From Ilex aquifolium (lineage: Eukaryota > Streptophyta > Magnoliopsida > Aquifoliales > Aquifoliaceae), in NCBI GenBank assembly GCA_951799425.1, contig OX637401.1, positions 18,980,501 through 19,044,500 on the forward strand: a stretch of DNA of 64,000 nucleotides, in the 5' to 3' direction. Under the pieces are notes generated by a model. It did no database searches. It saw nothing but the letters and a program-made list of their open reading frames with translations, and was not told the origin of the DNA. Positions 1-9,155 of this stretch are shown piece by piece. The position numbers were made by a program, and so were the translations under genes. Numbering within the stretch: the first letter of the stretch is position 1; each line of letters opens with the position of its first letter.

Positions 1-489
1 CGTCGATTCATTAAAAATTTTAGTGCATTGGCCCGACCTTTGACCAATTTATTATCTAAAGATGTTCCTTTCGAGTGGTCGGATAATTGTGAGACATCTT
101 TTACAAAACTCAAAAGTATGCTTGTCACACCTCCAATTATGCGACCACCCAAGTGGGATTTACCTTTTGAGCTTATGTGCGACGCGAGTGATTACGCGGC
201 CGGCGCAGTGCTCAATCAAAGAGAGGAAAATAGACCATATGTAATATACTATGCTAGTAAAACTCTTAATGAAGCTCAAATGAATTATACCACCACTAAA
301 AAGGAGTTACTAGCAGTAGTATTTGCATTAGATAAATTCCGGTCTTACATCATTGGTTCACCGATAGTTGTTTATACTGATCATTCTGCTTTGAAGTATT
401 TGTTGTCTAAGCAGGATGCCAAACCAAGGCTTATCAGGTGGATCCTCCTACTCCAAGAGTTCAATCTGACCATCAAAGACAAGAAATGA
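1..489 (+). pseudogene. Pol fragment: end of reverse transcriptase and RNase H (element A)
   Basis: The frame is open from base 1. It encodes the RT connection ([18 protein letters not shown]) followed by RNase H, with the catalytic-region string MCDASDY, then [17 protein letters not shown] and [11 protein letters not shown]. These are the standard RNase H motifs of plant Ty3/gypsy Pol. RNase H would remove template RNA during cDNA synthesis. An in-frame TGA at 487-489 separates it from the integrase part in the same frame (VENVVADHLSRL follows at once). Element B has a TGA at the identical place. The start lies outside the window. Confidence 0.9.
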
Positions 490-1914
490 GTGGAGAACGT
501 GGTGGCGGACCATTTATCTCGACTGGTCATGCAAGAGGGCGAGGAGCACATTCCTATCCCAGATTACTTCCCTGATGAACAATTACTTTCAATTCATTAT
601 GTGTGTCCTTGGTATGCTGACATATGTAATTATCTTGCAACAGGACAAATACCACCGCATTGGAGCCCAGAGGATCGAAGACGATTTATGGCAGATGTGA
701 AGTACTTTTACTTCGACAACCCGTACCTGTTCAAGTACTGTCCTGACCAAGTCATGAGGAGATGCGTACCTGAGAATGAACAACGGGATGTCCTGGCATT
801 TTTCCATTCGCAAGCATGCGGTGGACATTTCTCGGCGAAGAAAACTTTGGCCAAAATTCTTTAGTCAAGTTTTTATTGGCCCTCTCTTATTAAAGACGGT
901 GTTTCATATTGTAAGGCATGCGACAGATGCCAATGATTGGGTAGTGTGACCCGTAGAAATATGATGCCCCTTTCCCCCGTGCTTGTCATCGAAATATTTG
1001 ATTGTTGAGGCATCGATTTCATGGGTCCATTCCCCATGTCTTTTGGTTATCTGTACATTCTTCTGGCAGTGGACTACGTGTCCAAGTCGGTAGAGGCTAT
1101 CCCAACCAAGACTAATGACCACCGGGTCGTAGTCAAGTTCCTTAAAGAAAATATTTTTTCGAGGTTTGAGATGCCTCGTGCAATGATCAGTGATAGTGGA
1201 TCCCACTTCTGTAATAGGCCATTTGCATCATTAATGTTTAAATATGGCATTACACACAAAGTATCCACTGCATACCACCCACAAACCAATGGCCAAGCTG
1301 AATTAGCCAATAGGGAGATTAAAAATATCTTGGAAAAAACGGTTAACCCAAACAAGAAGGATTGGTCAGTCAGACTGACCGATGCCTTATGGGCGTACCG
1401 TACTGCCTATAAGACTGTTTTGGGCATGTCTCCCTACTAGCTGGTTTATGGAAAGGCTTGTCATTTGCCGGTTGAAATGGAACACAAGGTCTATTGGGCC
1501 ATTAAGACCTTGAATTTTGACTTGAGAATGGCCGGTGAGCAGAGAAAGTTGGAACTGAATGAATTGGAAGAAATCCGCCGAGATGCGTATGAGAGTTCAA
1601 AAATTTCAAAAGAACGGACCAAAATATTTCATGACAAATCCATTTTGAGGAAATCATTTGAGTCCGGGTAAAAAGTGCTTTTATACAATTCTCGTCTATC
1701 CATTTTCCAAGGAAAACTTCGATCCCGTTGGGATGGCCCCTATCTTGTCAAGTTGGCCTACCCCAACGGAGCTGTGAATGTCACAAACCCCGACAATGGC
1801 CAGACATTCAAGATCAATGGCCAAAGGCTTAAGCCATTTTTTGACGGTGTTGAAGGACAGATGGTGGAGGAGGATTTAATTGATCCGGTGTATCCGGATT
1901 TGGTGGAGGAGTAG
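490..1914 (+). pseudogene. Pol fragment: integrase (element A)
   Basis: This continues the Pol frame after the TGA. The N-terminal zinc-binding part (H near 828, then CKACDRC around 915-935) reads through a TAG near 862. The catalytic core starts near 1006, where the usual Trp codon before GIDFMGPFP is TGA. Core acidic residues can be placed at [15 protein letters not shown] and GQAELANRE, the D-D-E pattern. Further stops interrupt at 1438-1440 and 1669-1671. The C-terminal part has [12 protein letters not shown] and closes at TAG 1912-1914. Integrase would insert the cDNA into chromosomes. With at least four stops the copy cannot make the full protein. Confidence 0.88.
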
Positions 1915-2870
1915 CTAGTATTTATGTTTTTTTTTAATGTACAGTTGTTTTTATTTATTTATGTTATTTTTATGTCACTTACTTTCTTTGGTTGTATAGT
2001 ATTGTTTTTTTGAGTTTTAGATATTGGTGCTTTTATCGAAGCTAAATTGCAAGGTGTTTTCTAACCCTACTCATTTTTTTTACTGTCCTTCATTGAATAT
2101 CATACCTTGTTGTTTCATTTAGGACAATGCATGACTCAATTTGGGGGTGAGATGTACCATTTGCATGTTATACCAATGTATTCACGCCTGCCGACATTTA
2201 AAAAAAAAAAGTCAGAAGGATGCCTTTATTAGGCCTCCCACTTTTTCTTTTTTCTTCCCCAATCACCGGTGTTGGTCCCCCCCCCCCCCCCCCCCCTTCT
2301 TCTTCTTCTTTTCTTCTGCCTGCAGACACTCGCTTTCAATAAAAGGGGGGGCCTCCCACTTTTTCTTCTTCTTTTCTTCTGCCTGCCGACACTCGCTTTC
2401 AATACAAAAAAAAAAAGGGGGGGGGGGGGGCCAACCCAGCTCCTGTCGACACTTCTAAAAAAAAAAAATCAGAGGGATGCCTTTATTAGGCCTCTCACTT
2501 TTTTTTCTTCCCCCATCACCGGTATTCGTTCCCCCCCCCCCCCATGCTTTTCTTCTTCCCTTCTTCTTCTTCTTCGTCGTTCTCTCTGTTCTCTATAAAA
2601 ACAACCCAACCCCTGCAAATCCATGACTATATACGCCGATGACCCAGTCATTTGTTTAATAATTTGTCTTATATGTTTGTATTTGTACCTGGGTGCTCTT
2701 TTTATTCTCGCACTTAGGATGAGGGGTTTTCAGCACTCAGATCTCCCTCGAGTTGAGTAATTGTTGTGTTTTGTTTGTAGGGTTCGGCAGCTGAACAAAT
2801 CTCTACCCTATAACCTCATTTCCAAACTTCATAAACTAGTAAATTCGAAACATTGGGGACAATGTTCAGT
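1915..2870 (+). repeat. Post-pol noncoding DNA with imperfect tandem duplication and homopolymer tracts
   Basis: There is no convincing gene here. A first polypurine-like string (TTTGGGGGTGAG) lies near 2140. Between about 2205 and 2570 a block starting GGATGCCTTTATTAGGCCTC occurs twice about 260 bp apart, and a block with GACACTCGCTTTCAATA occurs twice within it. These blocks are joined by long C runs (about 2278-2296, 2531-2543), a G run (about 2418-2430) and poly-pyrimidine. Such tracts are typical of slippage, and base counts within them may be unreliable. Confidence 0.7.
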
Positions 2871-2889
2871 TTAGATTGGGGGGTGTGGA
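2871..2889 (+). promoter_or_regulatory. Internal polypurine tract upstream of the accessory ORF (element A)
   Basis: The string TTAGATTGGGGGGTGTGGA follows ACAATGTTCAG. Element B has a matching tract and matching flanks at the same place relative to its accessory ORF. Polypurine tracts prime plus-strand DNA synthesis. An internal tract before the env-like region is, as I recall, known from Athila-type elements. Priming here is inferred. Confidence 0.55.
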
Positions 2890-3040
2890 TCTACTTTCTC
2901 TTTCTCTAATTTCGTATTTGTAATTCCAGTTTTAGATAAATAAAAAAAAAAGGTTCTGTTTATTTTTATTCTGAATTGCGTATTTTTATAGTATTTGTGC
3001 CTGTATTTCATGATCACATCGGATGCAGCTTCAATCGTCT

Positions 3041-3070
3041 TTGTAACTGGCAGACATTAAAGAACCAGAT
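3041..3070 (+). promoter_or_regulatory. Conserved 30-bp block upstream of accessory ORF (element A)
   Basis: By hand alignment this block is identical at 26 of 30 positions to the block at 7480-7451 (-) in element B, and all four differences are A/G transitions. It contains a CAG preceded by a branch-point-like TAACTG, so a 3' splice site for a subgenomic mRNA is one possible role. The ORF start follows 24 bp later. Confidence 0.4.
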
Positions 3071-3094
3071 AGGGTGTCTCTAATTTTAGCAAGC

Positions 3095-3499
3095 ATGGAT
3101 AATAGACTTTTTTGGTTCAGTTTAGGCGTTTTACGCACCTTTCCATCCGATGTGTATGCTGTGATAATGAAAAATGCAAGAGTTGTGAGACAAATTGAAA
3201 TCCGGGAAGCACAAGCAAACCCATTGTGTGGCAGAAGTAGTTATGCTAAACGCCGTCGTGCCAAACGACTGGGTGCTTGTAAAAAATGTGGCAGGTGTTT
3301 TCACATGAAAAAATACAATCAGTGTTCTGAACCAATTTTGGGTCGTGCAACCGATCGATTAAACTGGATAGTGTATGGGCAGAGCAAGGATTTTCCTAAC
3401 ACGCCATCCTATTCCAGCCCGGGACTTACACGTTATGTGTTACAAGAAGTTGGAAGGGTCACTAATACTGATATAGACACAAGTGATGACTCGGATTAG
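3095..3499 (+). CDS. Carlavirus NABP-like zinc-finger accessory protein of element A (134 aa)
   Basis: This is an intact ORF in a retrotransposon whose pol is broken. I chose ATG 3095 (MDNRLFW) over the in-frame GTG at 3074 because element B's homologue starts at the same residue (MDEKLFW). The N-terminal half is probably helical. The middle has GRSSYAKRRRAKRLG followed by a C-x2-C-x4-H-x6-C cluster (residues about 61-76). The C-terminal third has a conserved YGQSKDFPNTPSYS string and an acidic tail (DTSDDSD). A basic block placed right against a Cys cluster is the signature of the small cysteine-rich nucleic-acid-binding proteins at the 3' end of carlavirus genomes. That resemblance is my recognition, not a search. 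RNA or DNA binding is likely; silencing suppression or packaging is speculation. About 63 of 110 positions match B's copy. It occupies the env-like slot of Athila elements. Confidence 0.65.
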   Translation: MDNRLFWFSLGVLRTFPSDVYAVIMKNARVVRQIEIREAQANPLCGRSSYAKRRRAKRLGACKKCGRCFHMKKYNQCSEPILGRATDRLNWIVYGQSKDFPNTPSYSSPGLTRYVLQEVGRVTNTDIDTSDDSD

Positions 3500-5361
3500 A
3501 TTTTGACTACTAAAGACAAAGCTGTAGAAAAACGTGTTTTGGGATGAAGGTTAAGGGTCCGAACTTTTTTTTGTAAAAATTTTTTGTACAAAGTCTTGTT
3601 GTTGAAATAAAAATGTGGGCCGAGTAAGGAAAGTCCTAAAATGCCAACCTATAGCGTGGGTAGGGACTGATCCTGAGACGCCATAAATTTCCAAGTTCAA
3701 TTTGTGCATTTTATCTTCTTTTAATTTTCATAGATAAATATGTATGTAAATAATTTTGATTTTGTTTGATTTCGAATTCCAGTATAAAAAAAAAACAAAA
3801 AAAAAATTAAAAATTAAAAATTAAAAATTAAAAATTTGTGGAAAATATCTAATATTGAACCATATCCCCCTATTGAAAGTGTATGGGCCTAGTGATATTT
3901 TGATCTTCATTTGAACTGTGAATACATGAGCATGTTATAGAAGTTTATCCTATTGTTAAGAGTATCACATACCTGTTTGCTTTTGAACTCAACCATAAGT
4001 GCACCATGAACTTGTAATTTTGGCAATTTACGGATTGAGTTCACATTTAGTGCTTGACATGAATAGTGGAGATGAGTAAAAACTCATGTGAGCTTTTAGT
4101 GTCAATCCTTGTTGGAGGGAGCTTACATTTACTCAAGGAACAATTTTTCAAATTTCAAATTTGTTCAATAATCTCATTATGCTTGTTTTGGTTAGAGTGC
4201 ATTTGGGTAGTTGATTGACTTGGTCTTGAAACGAAAAATACTCCCCCATGCTTATTTAGAAATGGTATTAGGCCATCTTTGAAATGTTTTGAGCATTAGC
4301 CTTTTTCTTGTGAAATTTTATCCCTAGTGCCGTGATTGAGCCTTAAATTATAAATTCGTTTCCATGCCACACATTTGACCAAACCAGTGCAAAATGATAA
4401 AATCTACCTCACCTTGGTTGTTCCTAGTGCTGAGTATGATAGATCATAAAAGAGAAGGAAGTATGGTGTGAAAATTCAAACAATAGGGATGAATGATGTT
4501 GGAACTCAAAAGAGTTGAAAAAAAAAAAAAAACAAAGAGTGTGGTGATGGTGTTAACCTAGAAATCCCATAAAAGAAAAATTTTGTTTGAAATAAAGGTC
4601 ATTCATTCGGAACAAACCTCTTTGCTATCCTATGTCCTTCATTTCATTTACCTAGATATCACCCCAAGGCCTCATTACAACCCTTGAAAGTCCTAAATGA
4701 TCTTGAGAAGCATGGGAGATGCATACTTTAAAAAAAAAAAAAAAGTTGATTTTGCTATCTAGTGCCCTAACATTCCTTTCATGAGATTATGCCAAAGTTG
4801 TTTCACTTTTTATGCATGTGCTTCATTTCTGGATTATAGGTGAGCATACTTCGGTTTGTGCATAAAATTCTATCTCACATATACACATGGAGACCATGCC
4901 AATATATTCATAGTGTGATTCATTGTTGAGAGAAACCCTTGGTGAGTTTTGCATCAAAGCTTAATTTGGATAGCTAGGTGAATGTGGATTCTGTTGAGTA
5001 AATACTTAAATTACATCTTCATTTCACACACACACGAGTTTGGAAAGTAAATGTGTAGGTGAATACTCTAGAATAGCATTTAAGACTATGATGTCTTTCA
5101 TGTATGATTAGTTCAGGTGTATTGAACAAAGCTATTATTGACATCCCATTGCTAGTTAGAATACGGGCATATGTTGTAATTATTGGATATTAGGAAAAGA
5201 AGTTTGTAGATACTTTCATTGGAAACCTTCACGAGACAAAACTCGTCCACTAAGAATCACCTAGGGGTTTAACGGCTTGTTGCATATGCTAAATGCAATC
5301 GTGTTATCTACGAAAGTGATTTTGTTATGTTGTTATTTATTACTAGGGACTAGTAATGTTT
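3500..5361 (+). other. Long 3' noncoding region of element A
   Basis: There is no ORF of note in this AT-rich stretch. It contains a degenerate copy of the accessory ORF's 3' end (3613-3668) and several A-runs. The long spacer between the accessory ORF and the 3' LTR is in keeping with Athila elements. Confidence 0.6.
3613..3668 (+). repeat. Degenerate duplicate of the accessory ORF C-terminal coding segment
   Basis: The stretch containing GTGGGCCGAGTAAGGA and ATGCCAACCTAT aligns with 3373-3428, which encodes the conserved YGQSKDFPNTPSYS part of the accessory protein, at an offset of about 240 bp. The duplicate has stop codons in frame. Confidence 0.55.
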
Positions 5362-5374
5362 AGGTTGGGGGGTG
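5362..5374 (+). promoter_or_regulatory. Terminal polypurine tract of element A
   Basis: AGGTTGGGGGGTG lies directly against TGATTAACCCTAATT, the LTR start. The same LTR end is seen, in reverse complement, at 19000-19014 in element B. This is the expected plus-strand primer. Confidence 0.75.
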
Positions 5375-5648
5375 TGATTAACCCTAATTAATGCAAAATG
5401 TAATTAAGTTTATATGTCAATTGTGTAATTAAATAAAGTTAAACTAGTCAAAATAAATCTAATTAGGGTTAATGTGTGAATTAAGGATAATGCATTGAAT
5501 GTTGTTCTTTTCAGGGTTTTATGCGTCAAAACTACAAACTACTGGGGAGCCAATTATCAAAGCATGGGGAGCCAATTATCAAAGCATAGGGTGTCAATTA
5601 TTAAAGCTCAAAACAAAGGGAGATCAAAGTGTAAATCAAGATCTTCTT

Positions 5649-5755
5649 GATATTTGTAAATAAAGATCTTTTAGGATATTTGTAAATAAAGATCTTTTAG
5701 GATATTTGTAAATAAAGATCTTTTAGGATATTTGTAATTTGGATGCCTATAAATA
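5649..5755 (+). promoter_or_regulatory. 26-bp tandem repeat array and TATA box in LTR A
   Basis: GATATTTGTAAATAAAGATC recurs at 5649, 5675 and 5701, with a partial fourth unit at 5727, a period of exactly 26 bp. The array ends about 10 bp before the TATA box at 5748-5755. This looks like an enhancer array in U3. Confidence 0.65.
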
Positions 5756-5882
5756 CCCCCATTGGGGGCTTGTAATCATAATCTTTCTCTTGTATCATTT
5801 TTCTTGTAAAGAGCATTTCTTCCTAGTGGAAAACACTCAAAAAGTCTTGATTGCTTTCTTGTATCATCTACAAAGTAGTTAT

Positions 5883-6160
5883 TGTTATCTTTTAATTATT
5901 GCTTTCTTTTATGTTATTATTATCTCTTGGTTGTGGATTAAACACCAAGAAGTTATTGTTTTCTTTTATGTTATTATTATCTCTTGGTTGTGGATTAAAC
6001 ACTAAGTAGTTATTGTTTTCTTTTATGTATTATCATCTCTTGGTTGTGGATTAAACACCAAATAGTTATTGCTTTCTTTTATATTATTGCTTTCTTTTAT
6101 TGTATTATCATCTCTTGGTTGTGGATTAAACACCAAGTAATTATTGCTTTCTTTTAATTT
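5883..6160 (+). repeat. Tandem repeat of about 57-80 bp in LTR A downstream of TATA
   Basis: The string ATCTCTTGGTTGTGGATTAA recurs four times with TTATTGCTTTCTTTTAT-type spacers. It lies in the transcribed R/U5 part of the LTR. Nothing here looks coding. Confidence 0.7.
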
Positions 6161-6703
6161 AAGTATTGTTTTCTTTTACTTCCATTGTTGGAGCTTCCTT
6201 CTTCCCTTAGAGGAGTGAAACTCTTCCACTTTTCTAGAGCTTTACCAAAGCCGTGAAGGGTGGAACGTGATTCACTCATTCTTTGTCGAAGATCGGCTTT
6301 CTTGTTGTAATATGTCGAAGTTATATTGATGCATTTCTTTTATGCTTAGCTTAATCTTTATTTCTTCATAATGTCTTTCCATTTCATTGTTGTTTCCCTT
6401 TTAAGCATGAGTAGCTAAGCTTTTTAGTTGGCTAGTCCAAAAAGAGACCTCCATTTGAAAATGCTATTTCAACTTTTTTCTCTCCTTCCCTCAGAGTACG
6501 GTGGTTCGGTTTGACTGGGTAGAGAGTGGATGAGATAGTGAGTTTTTTATATTCCGTAGACTTGTCACGGTTTATGCTTAGATCCTCAATCAATCTCGTC
6601 CCTAGCTTCCCACGAATCAATCGTTCACCTATGCTCTATTAGAGGAATGATTTGAGTTGAATTGGTATTTCCATTGGAGTGACCCCTAGGACTAGCCAAC
6701 ACT

Positions 6704-7049
6704 TATTTCCCATTCAGATTTCACCACAAGACAAACCACAAACCCAACTTCAAACAACAAAAGATTTTTCACTTTCTTTTGCACCAAAATCACCTTCATG
6801 ATGATACAACTCCTTCCCTGAAGAGACGACCTTGGAATACCACCAAGTAAAACACGACCTGCAAAAGTTTTCTTGCGCTTGGGAAGCACTTTTGTTCATT
6901 CACATCCCACATTTTTAACATTCTATTTTCCCATTGTCTTGCCCTTTCTTTTGACATCATCCCTACGGGAGAGGGACACTTCCTTTCATCCATACATCAT
7001 ATATACATCATTGAGGGAGATGTTAAGAGGTTAGAAACAACAAAGGTTT
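6704..7049 (-). other. Tail of element B downstream of the accessory ORF
   Basis: Short minus-strand frames exist here (to 6993) but they overlap each other, and I see no counterpart in element A. I call no gene. The stretch ends at the junction with LTR A. Confidence 0.5.
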
Positions 7050-7388
7050 TTACCAAGCAATAGGGGTAGAATAGGATGGCGTCTTAGGGTAATCTTTACT
7101 CTGCCCATACCTAATCCACCATTGACGATCTAACGGTCGACCTGAAATTGGTTCCGCACACTTATTATATTGTCTCAAATGCTCTAAACGACCACATCTT
7201 ACACAACCACCGAGACAATTTGATCGTCGGCGTTTAGCAAATGTACTTTTTCCACACAGGAGTCTTGCTTGACTTTCAAAAATTTCTAAATTTCTAACAC
7301 TTCTAGCTTTTTGCATGATCAATGCATGTATATCTTTTGGAAGATGACACAGTAAAATTAAACTTAACCAAAATAGTTTCTCATCCAT
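7050..7388 (-). CDS. Carlavirus NABP-like zinc-finger accessory protein of element B (112 aa)
   Basis: This open ORF starts at ATG 7388 (MDEKLFW). It shares the whole layout of the copy in element A: a hydrophobic N-terminal stretch, then CGKSTFAKRRRSN, then a C-x2-C-x4-H-x6-C cluster (CVRC...H...NKC), CAEPI, and the C-terminal YGQSKDYPKTPSYS string. It lacks A's acidic tail and stops 22 residues earlier. Substitutions between the copies are mostly conservative (R/K, I/L/V, F/Y), and the Cys and His ligands and the RRR block are kept in both. The neighbouring integrase is disrupted, so the ORF's integrity is notable, though at this length chance survival cannot be excluded. A nucleic-acid-binding role is inferred. 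Confidence 0.65.
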   Translation of the reverse strand: MDEKLFWLSLILLCHLPKDIHALIMQKARSVRNLEIFESQARLLCGKSTFAKRRRSNCLGGCVRCGRLEHLRQYNKCAEPISGRPLDRQWWIRYGQSKDYPKTPSYSTPIAW

Positions 7389-7450
7389 TGTGTACTTATT
7401 TTTCGCAAAATTTTAAAAACGACTCAAAAATTATTGAAAATTGACTCAAA

Positions 7451-7480
7451 ATCCGGTTCTTTAACGTCTGTCAGTCACAA
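7451..7480 (-). promoter_or_regulatory. Conserved 30-bp block upstream of accessory ORF (element B)
   Basis: It matches 3041-3070 of element A at 26 of 30 positions. It lies 62 bp before ATG 7388. It contains GACTGACAG, which could be a branch point and 3' splice site. Confidence 0.4.
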
Positions 7481-7537
7481 AAACGAACAAATTCGAAAAA
7501 CATAAAAACACTTAAATACTTAATATAAGTAAATTCA

Positions 7538-7556
7538 CAGCCACACCCCCCCAACT
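7538..7556 (-). promoter_or_regulatory. Internal polypurine tract (element B)
   Basis: On the minus strand this reads as a run of seven G followed by TGTGGCTG, preceded by ACAATGTTTAATTTAAGTT. Tract and flank match the internal tract at 2871-2889 of element A. Confidence 0.55.
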
Positions 7557-7799
7557 TAAATTAAACATTGTTCGCAATGTATACCCAATATCTGGCTTTA
7601 CTCAGGAGATCTGGGTTTGATTTTTGGCATTGGACTCTAATCTGTCAAATAAATAACAAACAATTAGTATTTATATTTTATATTCAAACAACAATATGTA
7701 TTTTTCAGAGCACACAATATGGATCAACAATATGGATCAACAATATGTATTTTAATCCTTTGACCGTTTACTCTAAAAACATTTTCAGTTAATAGATTC

Positions 7800-9155
7800 T
7801 CAATTTCAATTGTCCCATAGTCAAAAACTTACTTGACAATATAAGGACCTGTCTATCTAGATCTTAATTTTCCAAGAAATAACCGAAGTTTTGCATTATA
7901 TTGCAGAACTTTTTGAAAAGGTTTAAAAAATTTTCGCATGCTATTTTCATCATGAAAAATTATAATAGAACTTTTTTAAAAGGTTCAAAAGTTTTTCGCA
8001 TGATATTTTTATCATGAAAAAGTTTTGTTCTAGATTTAGCAATTTTTGCACTTCATAAGCTTTGTTTCTTAATTCTTCTAATTCATTAATTTGCAGTTTA
8101 CGAGCTACTCCAGCTTTATTCATATCAAAATTCATTATTTTGATTACCTAGTATGCTCGATATTCTAATTCTATAGGCAAGTGACATGGTTTACTAAAAA
8201 TTAACCGATAAAGGAGACATTCCTAAAATAGTTTTATATGCAGTACGGTAAGCCCAAAACGCATCAGTCAATCCCAAAGACCAATCCTTATGATCTGGAT
8301 TTACTGTTTTTTCTAAAATGTATTTTTTCTCCCTATTAGCTAATTCGGCTTGTCCACTTGTCTGTACATAATACGGAGTGGATATTTTATGAGAAATCGA
8401 GTATTTTTTCATAAAATTTTTAAAAAATTTATTACAAAAATGTAATCCACCATCACTGATAATGGTTCGAGAAATTCCAAATCTGAATAAAATATTTCCT
8501 TTTAAAAACTTGACCACTGTTCTGTGATCATTATTTCTACATGGAATCGCTTCTACCCATTTAGAAATATAGTCGACTGCAACCAAAATGTACAGATATC
8601 CAAAGGATGAGGGAAATGGTCCCATAAAATCAATGCCCCAACAATCGAAATTTTAACAATTAAAATAGGGTTTAAAGGCATCATATTTCTTTTTGAAATA
8701 TTCTCCATTCTTTGACATTTGTCACAATTTAAACAAAAGATATGAACGTCTTTAAAAATAGTTGGCCAATAAAATTCACACTGTAAAATTTTAGCAGCGG
8801 TTTTCTGTGAAGCCAAATGGCCTCTACAAGCTTCAGAGTGACAAAATTGAATTACCTGACCAATTTCATGATTAGGTACACAACGTCTTATTATCTGATC
8901 TTTACAGTATTTAAACAAATAAGGATCTTCACAGAAAAAATTGCGTACCTCACTTAAAAACTTATTTCTATCAGTCCAGGTATAATTAGAAGGGATAGTA
9001 CCAGTAGCTAAATAATTGGTTATATCTGCATACCATGGTACTTCTGTTATTGTAAAAAGTTATTCATCTGGAAAGGTTTCTCTAATCGGAATTGGTTATT
9101 CTTTTATATCATAATTTAGTCTTGACAAGTGATCTGCTACCACATTTTCAACTCA
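7800..9155 (-). pseudogene. Pol fragment: integrase (element B)
   Basis: This begins after an in-frame TGA (9155-9153, minus), with VENVVADHLSRL next. The zinc-binding part is at about 8918-8700 (HSEACRGH and CLNCDKCQ). The catalytic core is at 8625-8194 with [22 protein letters not shown] and GQAELANRE, the D-D-E residues in place. The C-terminal part (8135-7950, then decayed to about 7800) ends in several frameshifts. The Trp codon before GIDFMGPFP is intact here, unlike in A. Confidence 0.85.

Larger units (their letters stand above)
1..6703 (+). mobile_element. Athila-lineage Ty3/gypsy LTR retrotransposon A, 3' portion
   Basis: The left edge of the window cuts into the pol gene. In order come the end of reverse transcriptase with RNase H, integrase, about 1.2 kb of 3' DNA with an internal polypurine tract, an accessory ORF (3095-3499), about 1.9 kb of noncoding DNA, a terminal polypurine tract and a truncated 3' LTR. 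The Athila assignment rests on the wording of the RNase H and integrase motifs and on close similarity to element B, which has the tRNA-Asp-type primer site. The copy is dead: pol contains several stops and the LTR lacks its end. The 3' LTR breaks off where it meets element B tail-to-tail. Confidence 0.85.
5375..6703 (+). mobile_element. 3' LTR of element A, truncated
   Basis: It starts TGATTAACCC right after the polypurine tract. A TATA box (TATAAATA, 5748-5755) follows a 26-bp tandem repeat. The stretch around 6200-6300, including AAAGCCGTGAAGGGTGG, matches in reverse complement the related solo LTR at about 13965-14035. The sequence stops resembling an LTR near 6703 (CCAACACTT), short of the CTTGGGTGTA-type end seen in the other LTRs. 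Confidence 0.75.

Noticed and set aside
2141-2651. Open frames with Pro, Gly and Arg runs on both strands
   Set aside because: They arise from C, G and CTT tracts in the 3' noncoding DNA of element A. Frame depends on uncertain homopolymer lengths.
5649-5740. Evenly spaced repeats resembling a CRISPR array
   Set aside because: Units are directly adjacent without unique spacers, in a plant LTR. The palindrome array at 14467-14828 was rejected as CRISPR for the same reason of context and irregular spacing.
5739-6005. 88-codon frame with repeated FFYVIIISWLWIKH
   Set aside because: It is a translation of the tandem repeat in LTR A and overlaps its TATA box.
6692-6993. Two overlapping minus-strand frames downstream of the accessory ORF in element B
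   Set aside because: They overlap in different frames, and element A has no counterpart, unlike the accessory ORF itself.
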